Source: Nannocystis punicea (GTDB lineage: Bacteria > Myxococcota_A > Polyangia > Nannocystales > Nannocystaceae). Taken from it: a stretch of 64,000 nucleotides of DNA. The position numbers were made by a program, and so were the translations under genes. The stretch lies in the NCBI RefSeq assembly GCF_026965555.1, contig NZ_CP114040.1, forward strand, positions 2,976,001 to 3,040,000. Direction: 5' to 3'. Below, one piece after another: positions 44,532-52,678 of this stretch (positions are counted from its first letter, which is position 1; each line of letters starts with the position of its first letter). The notes beneath the pieces were generated by a model. The model was not told where the DNA came from, ran no database searches, and saw only the letters and a program-made list of their open reading frames with translations.

Positions 44532-44982
44532 CCGGCTCGCCGTCGCAGTGCGGCCGCAGCTGCTCGAGCATGCGCTTGCAGGCGTCGGCGAGGCCCGGGT
44601 CCTTGTGCTCGTCGTGCATGTACTTGAGCCAGGCGGCCTCGTTGACGGCGAAGCGGCGCCGTCCGCTCATGATCTCGGGCTTCAGCCGCTCCTCGCAGGC
44701 GGCGTAGCGGAGGATGTAGACGTCGCAGGCGGGCGCGCCGATCGGCAGGTGGGCGCGCAGGTCCGGACGGACATGTTCCGAAGTTCCTGTCGCTTCGGGC
44801 ATGTCCGAAGGGGCCTGTCCCGAAGGGCCGACCGCGGGCGGCGTCCTGTCCGACGATGCAGGCTCCGGCGGAGGCCCTCGGGGAGGATCCTCTCCGGCCG
44901 GCGTCGGGGTGGCGGGGCCGGCGGGTTCGGGGGCGCAGGCGGAGCCGGCGACGAGGAGGAGGACGGCCGCGAGCGCGCGCAC
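44518..44982 (-). CDS. Small lipoprotein with repeat-filled linker
   Basis: A 154-residue exported lipoprotein starting at GTG (VRALAAVLLLVAGSAC). A Pro/Ala/Glu-rich linker follows, then a C-terminal helical domain with two to four Cys (CDVYILRYAACEERLKPEI...CKRMLEQLRPHC). The linker is encoded by five contiguous 14-bp palindromic units (44760-44829), giving residues such as SGQAPSDMPEATGTSEHVRP. The C-terminal domain is of unknown function. The gene is convergent with SIMPL and overlaps it by 14 bp. Confidence 0.7.
   Translation of the reverse strand: MRALAAVLLLVAGSACAPEPAGPATPTPAGEDPPRGPPPEPASSDRTPPAVGPSGQAPSDMPEATGTSEHVRPDLRAHLPIGAPACDVYILRYAACEERLKPEIMSGRRRFAVNEAAWLKYMHDEHKDPGLADACKRMLEQLRPHCDGEPVKSP
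44760..44829. repeat. Tandem array of five 14-bp palindromic units
   Basis: Five uninterrupted units of exactly 14 bp, each of type TGTCC-N4-GGACA: GGTCC/GGAC/GGACA, TGTTC/CGAA/GTTCC, TGTCG/CTTC/GGGCA, TGTCC/GAAG/GGGCC and TGTCC/CGAA/GGGCC. It lies inside the linker of a small lipoprotein gene. Since 14 is not a multiple of three, each unit uses a different reading frame. Confidence 0.9.
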
Positions 44983-44996
44983 CGGGCGAGGATAGC

Positions 44997-45506
44997 TCAG
45001 GGCGGGGGTGGTCGCGCGGCCGCGTGTTCGCGCAGGGCGGTCATCAGATCGCCCCACCACAGGCCGATGCCGCGGAGGAACGCGGGCGCGGCCTGGCCGT
45101 GGCGGACGGGGTGGTCGGGGCGGAGCTCGCTCCAGCCGCGGTGCTGGACGTGGACCATGGTGCCGTCGCCGCTGGGCGTGAACACCACCTCGACCTCGGT
45201 GCGCTCGCTCGGGGCGAAGTTGCTCGCGCGCCACTCGAACACCAGGCGGGTCGGTGGTTCCCACACCAGCACGCGGCCGGTCTCGACCACGCGCTCGCCG
45301 TCGTCGGTCGTGAACGACTCGAACAGGCGGCCGCCGACCTGCGGCTCGAGGTGGATGATCCCGCGGTGCTTGCCCGCCACCCGGTATCGGCTGCCGCGGC
45401 GCCACCATTGATCGATCTCCTCGGTGAAGATCGAGAACGCCAGCTCGGGCGGCACTGCCACCGACACCGTCACGTTGGCCGCGTCGCCGCGGATCCGCGC
45501 GCTCAT
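44997..45506 (-). CDS. SRPBCC/AHSA1 domain protein
   Basis: A 169-residue START/SRPBCC fold protein of the AHSA1 (activator of Hsp90 ATPase homologue 1-like) type. NVTVSVAVPPELAFSIFTEEIDQWW, then GGRLFESF..GERVVETGRVLVWEPPTRLVFEW and a long C-terminal helix (WWGDLMTALREH) are diagnostic. It probably binds a hydrophobic ligand. Its ATG overlaps the stop of the ArsR gene (ATGA), and it is the last gene of a VOC-ArsR-SRPBCC operon, a combination seen in many bacteria. Confidence 0.92.
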   Translation of the reverse strand: MSARIRGDAANVTVSVAVPPELAFSIFTEEIDQWWRRGSRYRVAGKHRGIIHLEPQVGGRLFESFTTDDGERVVETGRVLVWEPPTRLVFEWRASNFAPSERTEVEVVFTPSGDGTMVHVQHRGWSELRPDHPVRHGQAAPAFLRGIGLWWGDLMTALREHAAARPPPP

Positions 45507-45844
45507 GGTCTTCGCTCCCGGGCCCGGCGCTCGGCGTGGGCCTTGAATGCTTGCAGTTGGTCGGTCCAGAAGCCCTCGACCTCGTCGAGCCAGCCGCGCA
45601 GGCCGGCGAACGGCTCGCGCTCGAGGCGGTAGACGCGGACGCGGGCGTCGTCGTCCTGGGCGTCCTCGCGGACGAGCCCGGCCTTGCGCAGCACCCGGAG
45701 GTGGCGGCTCATGGCCGGGCGCGTCATGTCGAGCGCCTCGGCGATCTCGCTGGCGCGGCGAGGGGCGCGGCGCAGCAGGTCGACGACCCCACGGCGGGTG
45801 GGGTCGGCGAGCGCGGCGAGGGTGCGGTCGAGGTCAGCTGCCAC
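45503..45844 (-). CDS. ArsR-family transcriptional regulator
   Basis: A 113-residue winged HTH starting at GTG. LDRTLAALADPTRRGVVDLLRRAPRRASEIAEALDMTRPAMSRHLRVLRKAGLV contains the DPTRR entry and the recognition helix TRPAMSRHLRVL. No metal-binding ELCVCDL motif is present, so it is not an arsenic/metal sensor. It belongs to the class that accompanies SRPBCC proteins. Its start overlaps the end of the VOC gene by 11 bp, so the three genes are translationally linked and probably autoregulated. Confidence 0.92.
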   Translation of the reverse strand: MAADLDRTLAALADPTRRGVVDLLRRAPRRASEIAEALDMTRPAMSRHLRVLRKAGLVREDAQDDDARVRVYRLEREPFAGLRGWLDEVEGFWTDQLQAFKAHAERRARERRP

Positions 45845-46301
45845 GCGGCCTCGGGTCGCGGATGCGCTGCATGAACCACCACTGGTGGCCTTCTGGGTCG
45901 AGCGCGCCGTAGCTGCGGTCGGACCAGTACTCCTCGCCGTAGTCCGAGGTGGTGGGCTCGCGGAACACCCGGGCGCCGCTGGCTCGCGCGTGGGCGCAGT
46001 GAGCGTCGACGTCGTCGACGAAGACGCACAGGGTCTGGGTGTTGCCGCCGCCGACGCTGCGCGGGCTGACATGGTGCTTCTGGTAGCTCTCGCGCTCCGG
46101 GTCGCGCGCCCTGGTGCCGCCGACCATCACGAGGCCCTCGCCGAACACCAGCTCCGAGTGGACGATGTCGCCGTCCTCGCCCTCGACCTTGAGGCGGACC
46201 TCGAAGCCGAAGGCGCGGCACAGCCAGTCGATGGCGGCGGCGGGGTCGTCGTAGAAGATCGAGGAGGAGATGCGGGGCCATCCGGTCGGCGTGCTCTTCA
46301 T
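45834..46301 (-). CDS. VOC (glyoxalase/bleomycin-resistance) family protein
   Basis: A 155-residue two-module VOC protein: ISSSIFYDDPAAAIDWLCRAFGFEV, EGEDGDIVHSELVFGEGLVMVG, the FVDDVDAHCAHARASGA strand-helix and a metal-ligand region (GALDPEGHQWWFMQR). It is the first gene of a VOC-ArsR-SRPBCC operon. A good promoter lies upstream on this strand. Confidence 0.92.
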   Translation of the reverse strand: MKSTPTGWPRISSSIFYDDPAAAIDWLCRAFGFEVRLKVEGEDGDIVHSELVFGEGLVMVGGTRARDPERESYQKHHVSPRSVGGGNTQTLCVFVDDVDAHCAHARASGARVFREPTTSDYGEEYWSDRSYGALDPEGHQWWFMQRIRDPRPRGS

Positions 46302-46332
46302 GAGGTGCTCCGTTCGTTGCAGGTTCGAGTAA

Positions 46333-46361
46333 TAGTTAACCCAACAGAGAATCATTGTCAA
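46333..46361 (-). promoter_or_regulatory. Sigma-70-like promoter of the VOC-ArsR-SRPBCC operon
   Basis: On the minus strand TTGACA (46356-46361) is separated by exactly 17 bp from TAACTA (46333-46338). The -10 overlaps the palindrome GTTAAC, a plausible ArsR operator. The region is conspicuously AT-rich for this genome and lies about 32 bp upstream of the VOC start codon. Confidence 0.7.
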
Positions 46362-46411
46362 GCGCGTGAACTCCAAGGCGTCGGGCCCCGGAGTTCGCTC
46401 GGAGGCGCGAA

Positions 46412-47713
46412 TCACTTGGCGGGGGCGGGGCCGGCGAGGGCCTCGTCGAAGCGCTTGACGTAGGCGGCCTGGGCCTTGGCCTTGGCCGGCGCGTCGTCGG
46501 CGACCGGCTCGATCACCGCCGCCAGCGCCTTGAACAGGGCCCGCCGCTCGCTGCCCGAGGGGGTGCCGGAGATCCGGCGCAGCAGCTCGACGATCGCGGC
46601 GAAGTGGGCCGCGTGGCGGTCGACCGCCTTGCCGATGTCGGTCAGGTGCGTGCGCAGCAGCGCCGCGTTCTTGGGGTCCTCGGGACCTGTGCTTTCGGCC
46701 AGGTCGACGATCAGCGCGTGGGCGATCCCCGACGGGTCGTCCTTGACCGGCTCGAGCTCGAGCAGCAGCGACGCGCCGCGCGGGGCGGCCGAGGCCTGGG
46801 CCGGCTTCTTGCCCCTGGCCTTGCTCTGGGCCTGCTTGAGCTGCGGCTGCAGCCTGGCGGTGTCGGCGGCGCCGCGGACCGCCGCGCCGGCGAGGCGGCC
46901 GAAGCGGAGCTCGAGCTCGGTGAGCGGGCGACCCGGCTGCTCGGCGCCCTCGCTGGCGGCCAGCACCGCGGCGAGGTCGGCCTCGGTGACGGGGGCGTCG
47001 TCGGGGCTGATCAGCAGGTCCTGCACGCCCTGCAGCTCGCGCACGAGGTCGCGGGCGCGGGCGTGGACCTCGTCGCCGCGCACGACCTCGTCGACGCCGC
47101 TGCCGGCGAGCAGGCGGAAGTGGTACGGCGACGGCTCGCCGCGGCGGAGCAGGCCCCACACCTCGGCGCGCGTCTGCTCGTGGCGCAGGCGCGGCTCGTC
47201 GGGATCGCCGCCGCGCTGGATCACCGCGTGCTCGAGGCGCAGAACGTTGGCCGGCGCGTCGTAACCTGCGGGCCGCCCGGGGTGGTCGCGGAAGTAGGCC
47301 AGGTCGTAGACCGTGCGGGTGTCGCCGGCGGCGCGCAGCTGCTCCGACAGGCGCCCGAGCGGCGAGCCGCTCTCGGCCTTGATCCACAGCGCCGCGACCT
47401 TGTCGCCGCGCTCGACGTCGTGGACGATCGACAATTCGCCGAGGCGCTTGGAGGCGGCGTCGAGCAGCGGGGGCGTGAGCTTGTCGAGCTCGGGCTTGCC
47501 GGCGCCGCCCGGCTGGGCCGCGGCCTGCTCGAACTGGCCGGCGAGATCGGCGTAGCTGCCCTTCGGCGCCGGCTTGCCGGCCGGGGCCGCGCTGCTCGGG
47601 CCGGCCCCGCCGCCGGACTCGGGCGCGGTCGCGGCGGACTTGTCACATGCTCCGAGAGACAGGGCCCAAAGCGCAGATGCGAGGCATGACGAAAGGGCAG
47701 GGGATCGTCGCAT
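46412..47713 (-). CDS. Putative lipoprotein, helical, function unknown
   Basis: A 433-residue exported lipoprotein (MRRSPALSSCLASALWALSLGAC). An Ala/Gly/Pro linker precedes a mostly helical body with many charged repeats (VYDLAYFRDHPGRPAGYDAPANVLRLEHAVI and so on). No domain is recognised. Codon 9-12 region of the mature chain and residues near STGPEDP are encoded by two degenerate palindromic units (47648-47661, 46688-46701). The start faces another lipoprotein gene across about 70 bp. Confidence 0.75.
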   Translation of the reverse strand: MRRSPALSSCLASALWALSLGACDKSAATAPESGGGAGPSSAAPAGKPAPKGSYADLAGQFEQAAAQPGGAGKPELDKLTPPLLDAASKRLGELSIVHDVERGDKVAALWIKAESGSPLGRLSEQLRAAGDTRTVYDLAYFRDHPGRPAGYDAPANVLRLEHAVIQRGGDPDEPRLRHEQTRAEVWGLLRRGEPSPYHFRLLAGSGVDEVVRGDEVHARARDLVRELQGVQDLLISPDDAPVTEADLAAVLAASEGAEQPGRPLTELELRFGRLAGAAVRGAADTARLQPQLKQAQSKARGKKPAQASAAPRGASLLLELEPVKDDPSGIAHALIVDLAESTGPEDPKNAALLRTHLTDIGKAVDRHAAHFAAIVELLRRISGTPSGSERRALFKALAAVIEPVADDAPAKAKAQAAYVKRFDEALAGPAPAK

Positions 47714-47787
47714 GCGGGCGACTATGCCACACGCCCGGCGGGCGAGGACGCGCGCATGCGCACGGCGCCGCGGGCTATCATCGCGCG

Positions 47788-49452
47788 ATGATTCGTGGCC
47801 GTTCGTCTCTGGTTTTGTCCGTCCTCTTGCCCTGCGTCGCCTGCGGCGACGACACCACCGCCACCACCGAGTCGGTGTCGACCACCGACACGAGCCCCGG
47901 CACCACCGACGACGCCAGCACCGGCGCGCCGACCACCGAGGCGCCGACCACCGGCGAGCCGACCACCAGCGCAGTGAGCGACAGCGAGACCGGCACGACG
48001 ACGACGACGGGCGAGACGACGACGACCACGACGGGCGAGACGACGACGACCACGACGGGCGAGACGACGACGACGACGGGCGAGACGACGACGACCACGA
48101 CGGGCGAGACGGCCGCGGACACCAGCACCAGCAGCACCACCGGCGGCGAGTGCGAGGACGGGCCCGACGGCGACGGCGACGGCGTGCCGGACGCGTGCGA
48201 CGTGTGCCTCGAGGGCGACGACACCGTCGACGGCGACGGCGACGGCCTGGCCGACGCGTGCGACCCGTGCCCGAGCGACGCGAGCAACGACAGCGACATG
48301 GACGGGGTGTGCGACGGCGAGGACCTCTGCCTCGAGGGGCCCGACGACGTCGACGTCGACATGGACGGCACGCCGGACGCGTGCGACGACGAGGTCGACC
48401 TCGGCATCGACACGCCGATCGACGACTATGACGTGGCGGCCGACGGCGCGCTGGTGATCGTCCGCGGCGACGCCGGCGCGCTCAAGGTGACCTGCTGGAA
48501 CGGCGACGGCACGGTGCGCCGGCCCGAGTTCACGGCCGGCACCTACAACGCGGGCCAGGCCCTCGGGGCGAAGCCGGAGATCCACATCGCCCGCGAGGCG
48601 CAGAAGGTGCTGGTCACGTGGTTCGACGACGGCGGCAACCCGGTCAACAACCGGATCGCCTACTCGCTGCTGTCGAACGAGTGCCAGCCGATCGTCACCG
48701 GCGAGACGGCGATCGCCCTGCCGGAGGCCTACTTCGAGTTCCACAACGCGGCGATCGACGCCGCCGGCAACAGCGTGATCACGGTGTCGCCGAACCAGAC
48801 CCTGATCACCTTCGTCGACGCCGACGGCCTGGCCGGGGCGCAGCAGGAGGCGTTCGACATCGACGCGACCTACGGCGACCACGTCGCGGTCAACCAGGCC
48901 ACCGGCGAGGGCATCGTCGCCGCGCAGATTCACAGCGGCAACGGGATCTACTACCGCCGCTTCAAGGCCGCCGGCGCCGGCTGGATCGACCCCGGGCCGG
49001 TGCAGCTGCCCGTCAACTATCACTACTGGTACGACGGCTACACGGTGGGCATGAACGACCAGAGCGAGTTCGTGTTCCTGTGGCGCTCCGACGGCACCAC
49101 CCTCGACATGCGGTTCTTCGCCGCCGACGGCATGGCGGTCGAGGACGTGCAGCGGACCACGATCGACTTCGAGGGCTGGAACGGCGGGCACTGCTACGAT
49201 TCGTTCCGCCGCCGCCACCAGGAGATTCCGCTGCGCGGCGACGACTTCGTGCTCGGCGAGGTCTACAACTGGATCACGCCGCAGCAGAACCGCGTGGTCC
49301 ACCACTTCGCGTACTCGCCGGCGGGCGAGCTGCTCGGCGAGGGCGAGACCGACGTGAACCTCGACGAGGGCCTGACGATCCGCGTCGACGGGCTCGGCCG
49401 CAGCTTCCTGCGCGGGCCGAGCGGGATCGTGGTGCGCGCCGACTACCCGTGA
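47788..49452 (+). CDS. Thrombospondin type-3 repeat lipoprotein with TTTTGE linker
   Basis: A 554-residue exported lipoprotein. The signal MIRGRSSLVLSVLLPCVACG has a lipobox. A linker of about 90 residues is made of T-rich repeats (GETTTTTTGE type). Then come calcium-binding thrombospondin-3-like repeats: DGDGDGVPDACDVC, DGDGDGLADACDPCPSDASN and DMDGTPDACDD. The C-terminal 400 residues are beta-rich with no recognised catalytic motif. Start chosen at the signal peptide. Probably surface exposed and calcium dependent. Confidence 0.88.
   Translation: MIRGRSSLVLSVLLPCVACGDDTTATTESVSTTDTSPGTTDDASTGAPTTEAPTTGEPTTSAVSDSETGTTTTTGETTTTTTGETTTTTTGETTTTTGETTTTTTGETAADTSTSSTTGGECEDGPDGDGDGVPDACDVCLEGDDTVDGDGDGLADACDPCPSDASNDSDMDGVCDGEDLCLEGPDDVDVDMDGTPDACDDEVDLGIDTPIDDYDVAADGALVIVRGDAGALKVTCWNGDGTVRRPEFTAGTYNAGQALGAKPEIHIAREAQKVLVTWFDDGGNPVNNRIAYSLLSNECQPIVTGETAIALPEAYFEFHNAAIDAAGNSVITVSPNQTLITFVDADGLAGAQQEAFDIDATYGDHVAVNQATGEGIVAAQIHSGNGIYYRRFKAAGAGWIDPGPVQLPVNYHYWYDGYTVGMNDQSEFVFLWRSDGTTLDMRFFAADGMAVEDVQRTTIDFEGWNGGHCYDSFRRRHQEIPLRGDDFVLGEVYNWITPQQNRVVHHFAYSPAGELLGEGETDVNLDEGLTIRVDGLGRSFLRGPSGIVVRADYP
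47996..48113 (+). repeat. Tandem repeats coding TTTTGE linker
   Basis: Repeats of 18-21 bp with the core ACGACGACGACGGGCGAG make up the Thr-rich linker of the thrombospondin-3-like lipoprotein. A second family member with the same codons is at 50686-50900. They are expected hotspots for copy-number change. Confidence 0.85.
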
Positions 49453-49455
49453 GCC

Positions 49456-50022
49456 TCAGGCGGCGTGAGTGGTCGGCTGGGCGGCGGCGAACACGTCGAT
49501 CATGGTGCGGTTGAACGCGGGGATGTCGTCCGGCTTGCGGCTGGTGACGAGGCCGCGGTCGAACACGACCTCCTCGTCGACCCAGGTGGCGCCGGCGTTG
49601 CGGAGGTCGCTGCGCAGCGACGGCCACGACGTCAGCTTGCGCCCGCGCACCCCGCCCGACTCGATCAGCGGCCACGGGCCGTGGCAGATGGCGGCGATCG
49701 GCTTGTCGCTGGCGACGAAGTGACGGATGAACTTGATCGCGGCCTCGTCGATCCGCAGCTTGTCGGGGTTGATCACCCCGCCGGGCAGGAGCAGCGCGTC
49801 GAAGTCGACCGCCCGCGCGGCGCTCAGCTCGAGGTCGACCGGGAACGAGTCGCCCCAGTCCTTGAAGTTCCACCCGCGCACGCGGCCCGACTCGGGCGAG
49901 ACCAGGACGGTCTGCGCGCCGGCGGCGTCGAGCGCCTCGCGCGGCTTGACCAGCTCGACCTGCTCGAACCCCGATGCGACCAGGATCGCGACCTTCTTGC
50001 CCTGCAGCGGTGTGGAACCCAT
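49456..50022 (-). CDS. DJ-1/PfpI family protein
   Basis: A 188-residue protein of the PfpI/YhbO type, glyoxalase III or deglycase-like. KKVAILVASGFEQVELVKPREAL begins the fold (Glu in GFEQ). The catalytic elbow is AAICHGPWPL with nucleophile Cys, followed by His. WVDEEVVFDRGLVTSRKPDDIPAFN is the family C-terminus. Stress-related hydrolase or deglycase. The start MGSTPLQG was chosen; an upstream ATG gives MPWAGETSN. It is convergent with the lipoprotein at 47788-49452, 3 bp apart. Confidence 0.95.
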   Translation of the reverse strand: MGSTPLQGKKVAILVASGFEQVELVKPREALDAAGAQTVLVSPESGRVRGWNFKDWGDSFPVDLELSAARAVDFDALLLPGGVINPDKLRIDEAAIKFIRHFVASDKPIAAICHGPWPLIESGGVRGRKLTSWPSLRSDLRNAGATWVDEEVVFDRGLVTSRKPDDIPAFNRTMIDVFAAAQPTTHAA

Positions 50023-50487
50023 GTTCGAAGTCTCTCCCGCCCATGGCATGGGCGAGTTCCGGCGACGCGCAAGCGAGCGGGCCGCGCGGCAGGCTCGGCC
50101 GTCATGCGAGGTCGGTCGCATGGATCGCCGTCGTCGCAGGTCCACCCGATGCTCGCGTGGGTGAAGGAGACCGTCGCGCCCGGCGAGCTGCGCGTCCTCG
50201 GGACGAGCGCTCAGCGAGCTCGACGGTATCGCGAGGTCCGGGTGCGGACAATGCGGGGGGCGTCACGCGACCGGCGAACTCACGGGGCGCTGTCGCCCTT
50301 CGAGCGACGGATCGGTGAATTCGCAGCGGTGCCCCGCGCAGTGGATCATGGGCCGCTCAATTCGATGATGTGTGCATTCATCGGTGTACGGGTATTCGTC
50401 GGTTCGAGGGCTCCGCGCGGTGACGCCGCCGGGCCGTCCGCAGCGCGCGGCTTGCCGGCGGCGGGGCGGCCCGCGTACCCTCCGCGA
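50023..50487. other. Divergent intergenic region without supported gene
   Basis: Separates the DJ-1 gene start from the DUF4215 lipoprotein start. Promoters for both must lie here, but no clear -35/-10 pair or coding frame is convincing. Confidence 0.5.
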
Positions 50488-52128
50488 ATGTCCATTGTCT
50501 ATCGTTCGACCGCGATCCTCGTCGGCGGGCTGCTGACGGCCTGTCCTTCGCAACCTGTCCCCGGGGACACAGACACCGAGACCGAGACCGACGGCGCGAC
50601 CGCGACCGACTCCGGCGGCGAGACCGAGACGACCTCGAGCGGGGGCGTGCCGACCACCGGCGACCCGACCGAGGGCCCGGGCGAGACGACGACGACGACC
50701 GGTGAGACGACGACGACGACCGGCGAGACGACGACGACGACCGGAGGCGAGAGCACGACCACCGAGGGCGTCAGCGCGACCGAGACGTCGACGAGCACGG
50801 GGGAGGAGACGGCGACGAGCACGGGGGAGGAGACGTCGACGAGCACCGGGGAGGAGACGTCGACGAGCACCGGGGAGGACACGTCGACGAGCACGGGCCC
50901 GGACACGAGCACCTCGGGCGGCTTGCCGACCTGCGGCGACGGGGTGGTCCAGCCCGGCGAGCAGTGCGACGACGGGGCCAACGCCGACGTCGACGACGGC
51001 TGCCTGCCGAGCTGCGAGCTCGGCATGGGCGCGCCGCTCGACCCGCTGGTGATCCCCAAGCCCGAGCAGGCTGACGACCTGCGTTGCATGGCGCCGCTGC
51101 CGGGATGGTTCCTCGACGCGTCGGCGATGATCGTCGGTCGCGCTCTCGCGGACTTCGGGCCCGAGGGCCAGACCGCGTCGCAGCTGTTCGAGGTGTCGCT
51201 GCCGTGGGGCGACGACCCGGCGCTCTGGGACATCACGGAGTGGGCCGGCGAGCACGGGCGGGTGCCGCTGCAGGCGCAGGGGGTCCAGGGGCACGCGGTG
51301 TTCGCCGGCCTGGTCGACACGGAGGCGCAGCAGCCGGGCTCGGGCGGCCACCTGTGGCTGGCAGGCGTCGGCGGCGACGGCACCACCGAGTTCTCGCAGG
51401 ACTTCGAAGACCTGCCGATCGCGGTGACCGACATGCAATGGTCGGGCGGCGACATCGCGCTCGTCGGCAACGACGCGGCCGGCGGGGCCGGGGCGTGGGT
51501 GCTCCGCTTCGACGGGGCGGGCGCGCTGATGTGGCAGCACGACGCGCCCGTCGGCGTCGGCTGGAGCATCCGCTACCGCGGGGTGGCGATGGACGACGGT
51601 GGCACGATCTACGCGGTCGGCGAGCGCCACGCCGACGACGCGTCCTCCGACCAGCTGTTCCTCGAGGCGCTGTCGCCCGAGGGCCTGCCGCTGTGGGACG
51701 TGATGCTGCCGTCGCCGACGCACGCGCACGCGCTGCCGAGCGACGTGGTGGTCACCGGCCAGACGACGCTGGCGGTGGCGATGTCGCAATTCGACACAGA
51801 TGTCCTTCAGGACAGCGTGCTCGGCTACGCGATGTTCGCCGCGGCCGACGGGGCGCAGGCGTGGTGGCAGGAGTGGGCGCCCCCCGACGGCTGGTCGGTG
51901 GTGGCCGGGCCGGTCGACGCCGAGCCGTTCGGCGGGCTGTTCGTCGGCGCCGGCGAGCACGACGGCGACCAGTCGCGCACGCGGGTGCTCCGCGTCGACA
52001 AGGACGGGGCGGTGCTGTGGGCGACGAAGCGCCCGGGCGGCGACGTGCGCGACCTGCTGTTCTTCGGCCCGCCCGAGCGGGTCTACGCGCTCACGAAGGA
52101 CGCGATCCTGCCGTTCGAGAGCTGGTGA
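50488..52128 (+). CDS. DUF4215 Cys-module lipoprotein with STSTGEE linker
   Basis: A 546-residue exported lipoprotein. The signal MSIVYRSTAILVGGLLTAC has a lipobox, directly followed by residues PSQPVPGDTDTE encoded by two contiguous 14-bp units (50542-50569). A linker of about 110 residues repeats TTTTGE and STSTGEE. CGDGVVQPGEQCDDGANADVDDGCLPSC is a DUF4215 (myxobacterial Cys-rich) module. The C-terminal 370 residues form a beta-rich propeller-like domain with W-x-x-D/G repeats. A single palindromic unit (51801-51814) lies within this domain. Function unknown; surface-exposed. Confidence 0.88.
   Translation: MSIVYRSTAILVGGLLTACPSQPVPGDTDTETETDGATATDSGGETETTSSGGVPTTGDPTEGPGETTTTTGETTTTTGETTTTTGGESTTTEGVSATETSTSTGEETATSTGEETSTSTGEETSTSTGEDTSTSTGPDTSTSGGLPTCGDGVVQPGEQCDDGANADVDDGCLPSCELGMGAPLDPLVIPKPEQADDLRCMAPLPGWFLDASAMIVGRALADFGPEGQTASQLFEVSLPWGDDPALWDITEWAGEHGRVPLQAQGVQGHAVFAGLVDTEAQQPGSGGHLWLAGVGGDGTTEFSQDFEDLPIAVTDMQWSGGDIALVGNDAAGGAGAWVLRFDGAGALMWQHDAPVGVGWSIRYRGVAMDDGGTIYAVGERHADDASSDQLFLEALSPEGLPLWDVMLPSPTHAHALPSDVVVTGQTTLAVAMSQFDTDVLQDSVLGYAMFAAADGAQAWWQEWAPPDGWSVVAGPVDAEPFGGLFVGAGEHDGDQSRTRVLRVDKDGAVLWATKRPGGDVRDLLFFGPPERVYALTKDAILPFESW
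50542..50569. repeat. Pair of 14-bp palindromic units after a lipobox codon
   Basis: TGTCC/TTCG/CAACC (50542-50555) and the perfect TGTCC/CCGG/GGACA (50556-50569). The pair begins within the lipobox Cys codon region of the DUF4215 lipoprotein. Confidence 0.85.
50686..50906 (+). repeat. Tandem repeats coding TTTTGE and STSTGEE linkers
   Basis: Two neighbouring repeat blocks: ACGACGACGACCGGTGAG-type units (about 50686-50750), then 24-27-bp units ACGTCGACGAGCACGGGGGA (about 50790-50900). They encode the linker of the DUF4215 lipoprotein. Confidence 0.85.
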
Positions 52129-52678
52129 TAGGCTGTCCTCGAAGACATGTCGGCGGAGCGCGCGGCGCGACAGCCGCGGTCGCAAGGGGTCGAGCGCCGG
52201 CACGGGGTGCAGGCGCTCGCATGTCGGGCGCTCATCGTCGGGCCGCGAGGTCGGATCATCCCGCGGCGAGCGTGAATTTGTGGATGTCCTGAAGGACATG
52301 TCCGAAGAACGCCGCGGCGCGCCACCCGGCGGCGCTCCGGTCGCGGGGTAGCGAGGCCGGTGCAGCCGGCGCCGGCCTTTCACCCGCGCCTCGCTCTGCG
52401 CCGTGTCGGACACCCGGATGCGTGCTGCCACGTCCGTCGCGGACATCCGGCCGCCGACGCGGCGGCGCTCCGGATCGCGAGCCGCGACGCGTGCAGCGGG
52501 GCTCGTCGTGCCGGATCGACCGTCACTGTCGTCATCCCACATCCGTCGCGGCGCGACACGGCAGCGACCGCCGCGCGAGCGACGGCGGGGCCGCAGTTGT
52601 GGTGGATCCGACAGCGGTCGCCTCCGCGGGGCTCCGTCGCCTGGACAGATTTGCCGGCGGTGTGACGCTTGGAATCGT
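52129..52678. other. Intergenic region with palindromic units
   Basis: No credible gene. Units at 52134-52147 (six bp after the lipoprotein stop), 52285-52298 and 52299-52312. GTGTCGGACAC near 52400 and repeated CGTCC/GGACA words show the same vocabulary in decayed form. Confidence 0.55.

Noticed and set aside
44760..44829. CRISPR array.
   Set aside because: Units are 14 bp, abut without spacers, and each is itself a palindrome; no cas genes are present.
45503..45844. Arsenic-responsive ArsR.
   Set aside because: The metal-binding Cys motif is missing and the partner genes are VOC and SRPBCC, not ars genes.
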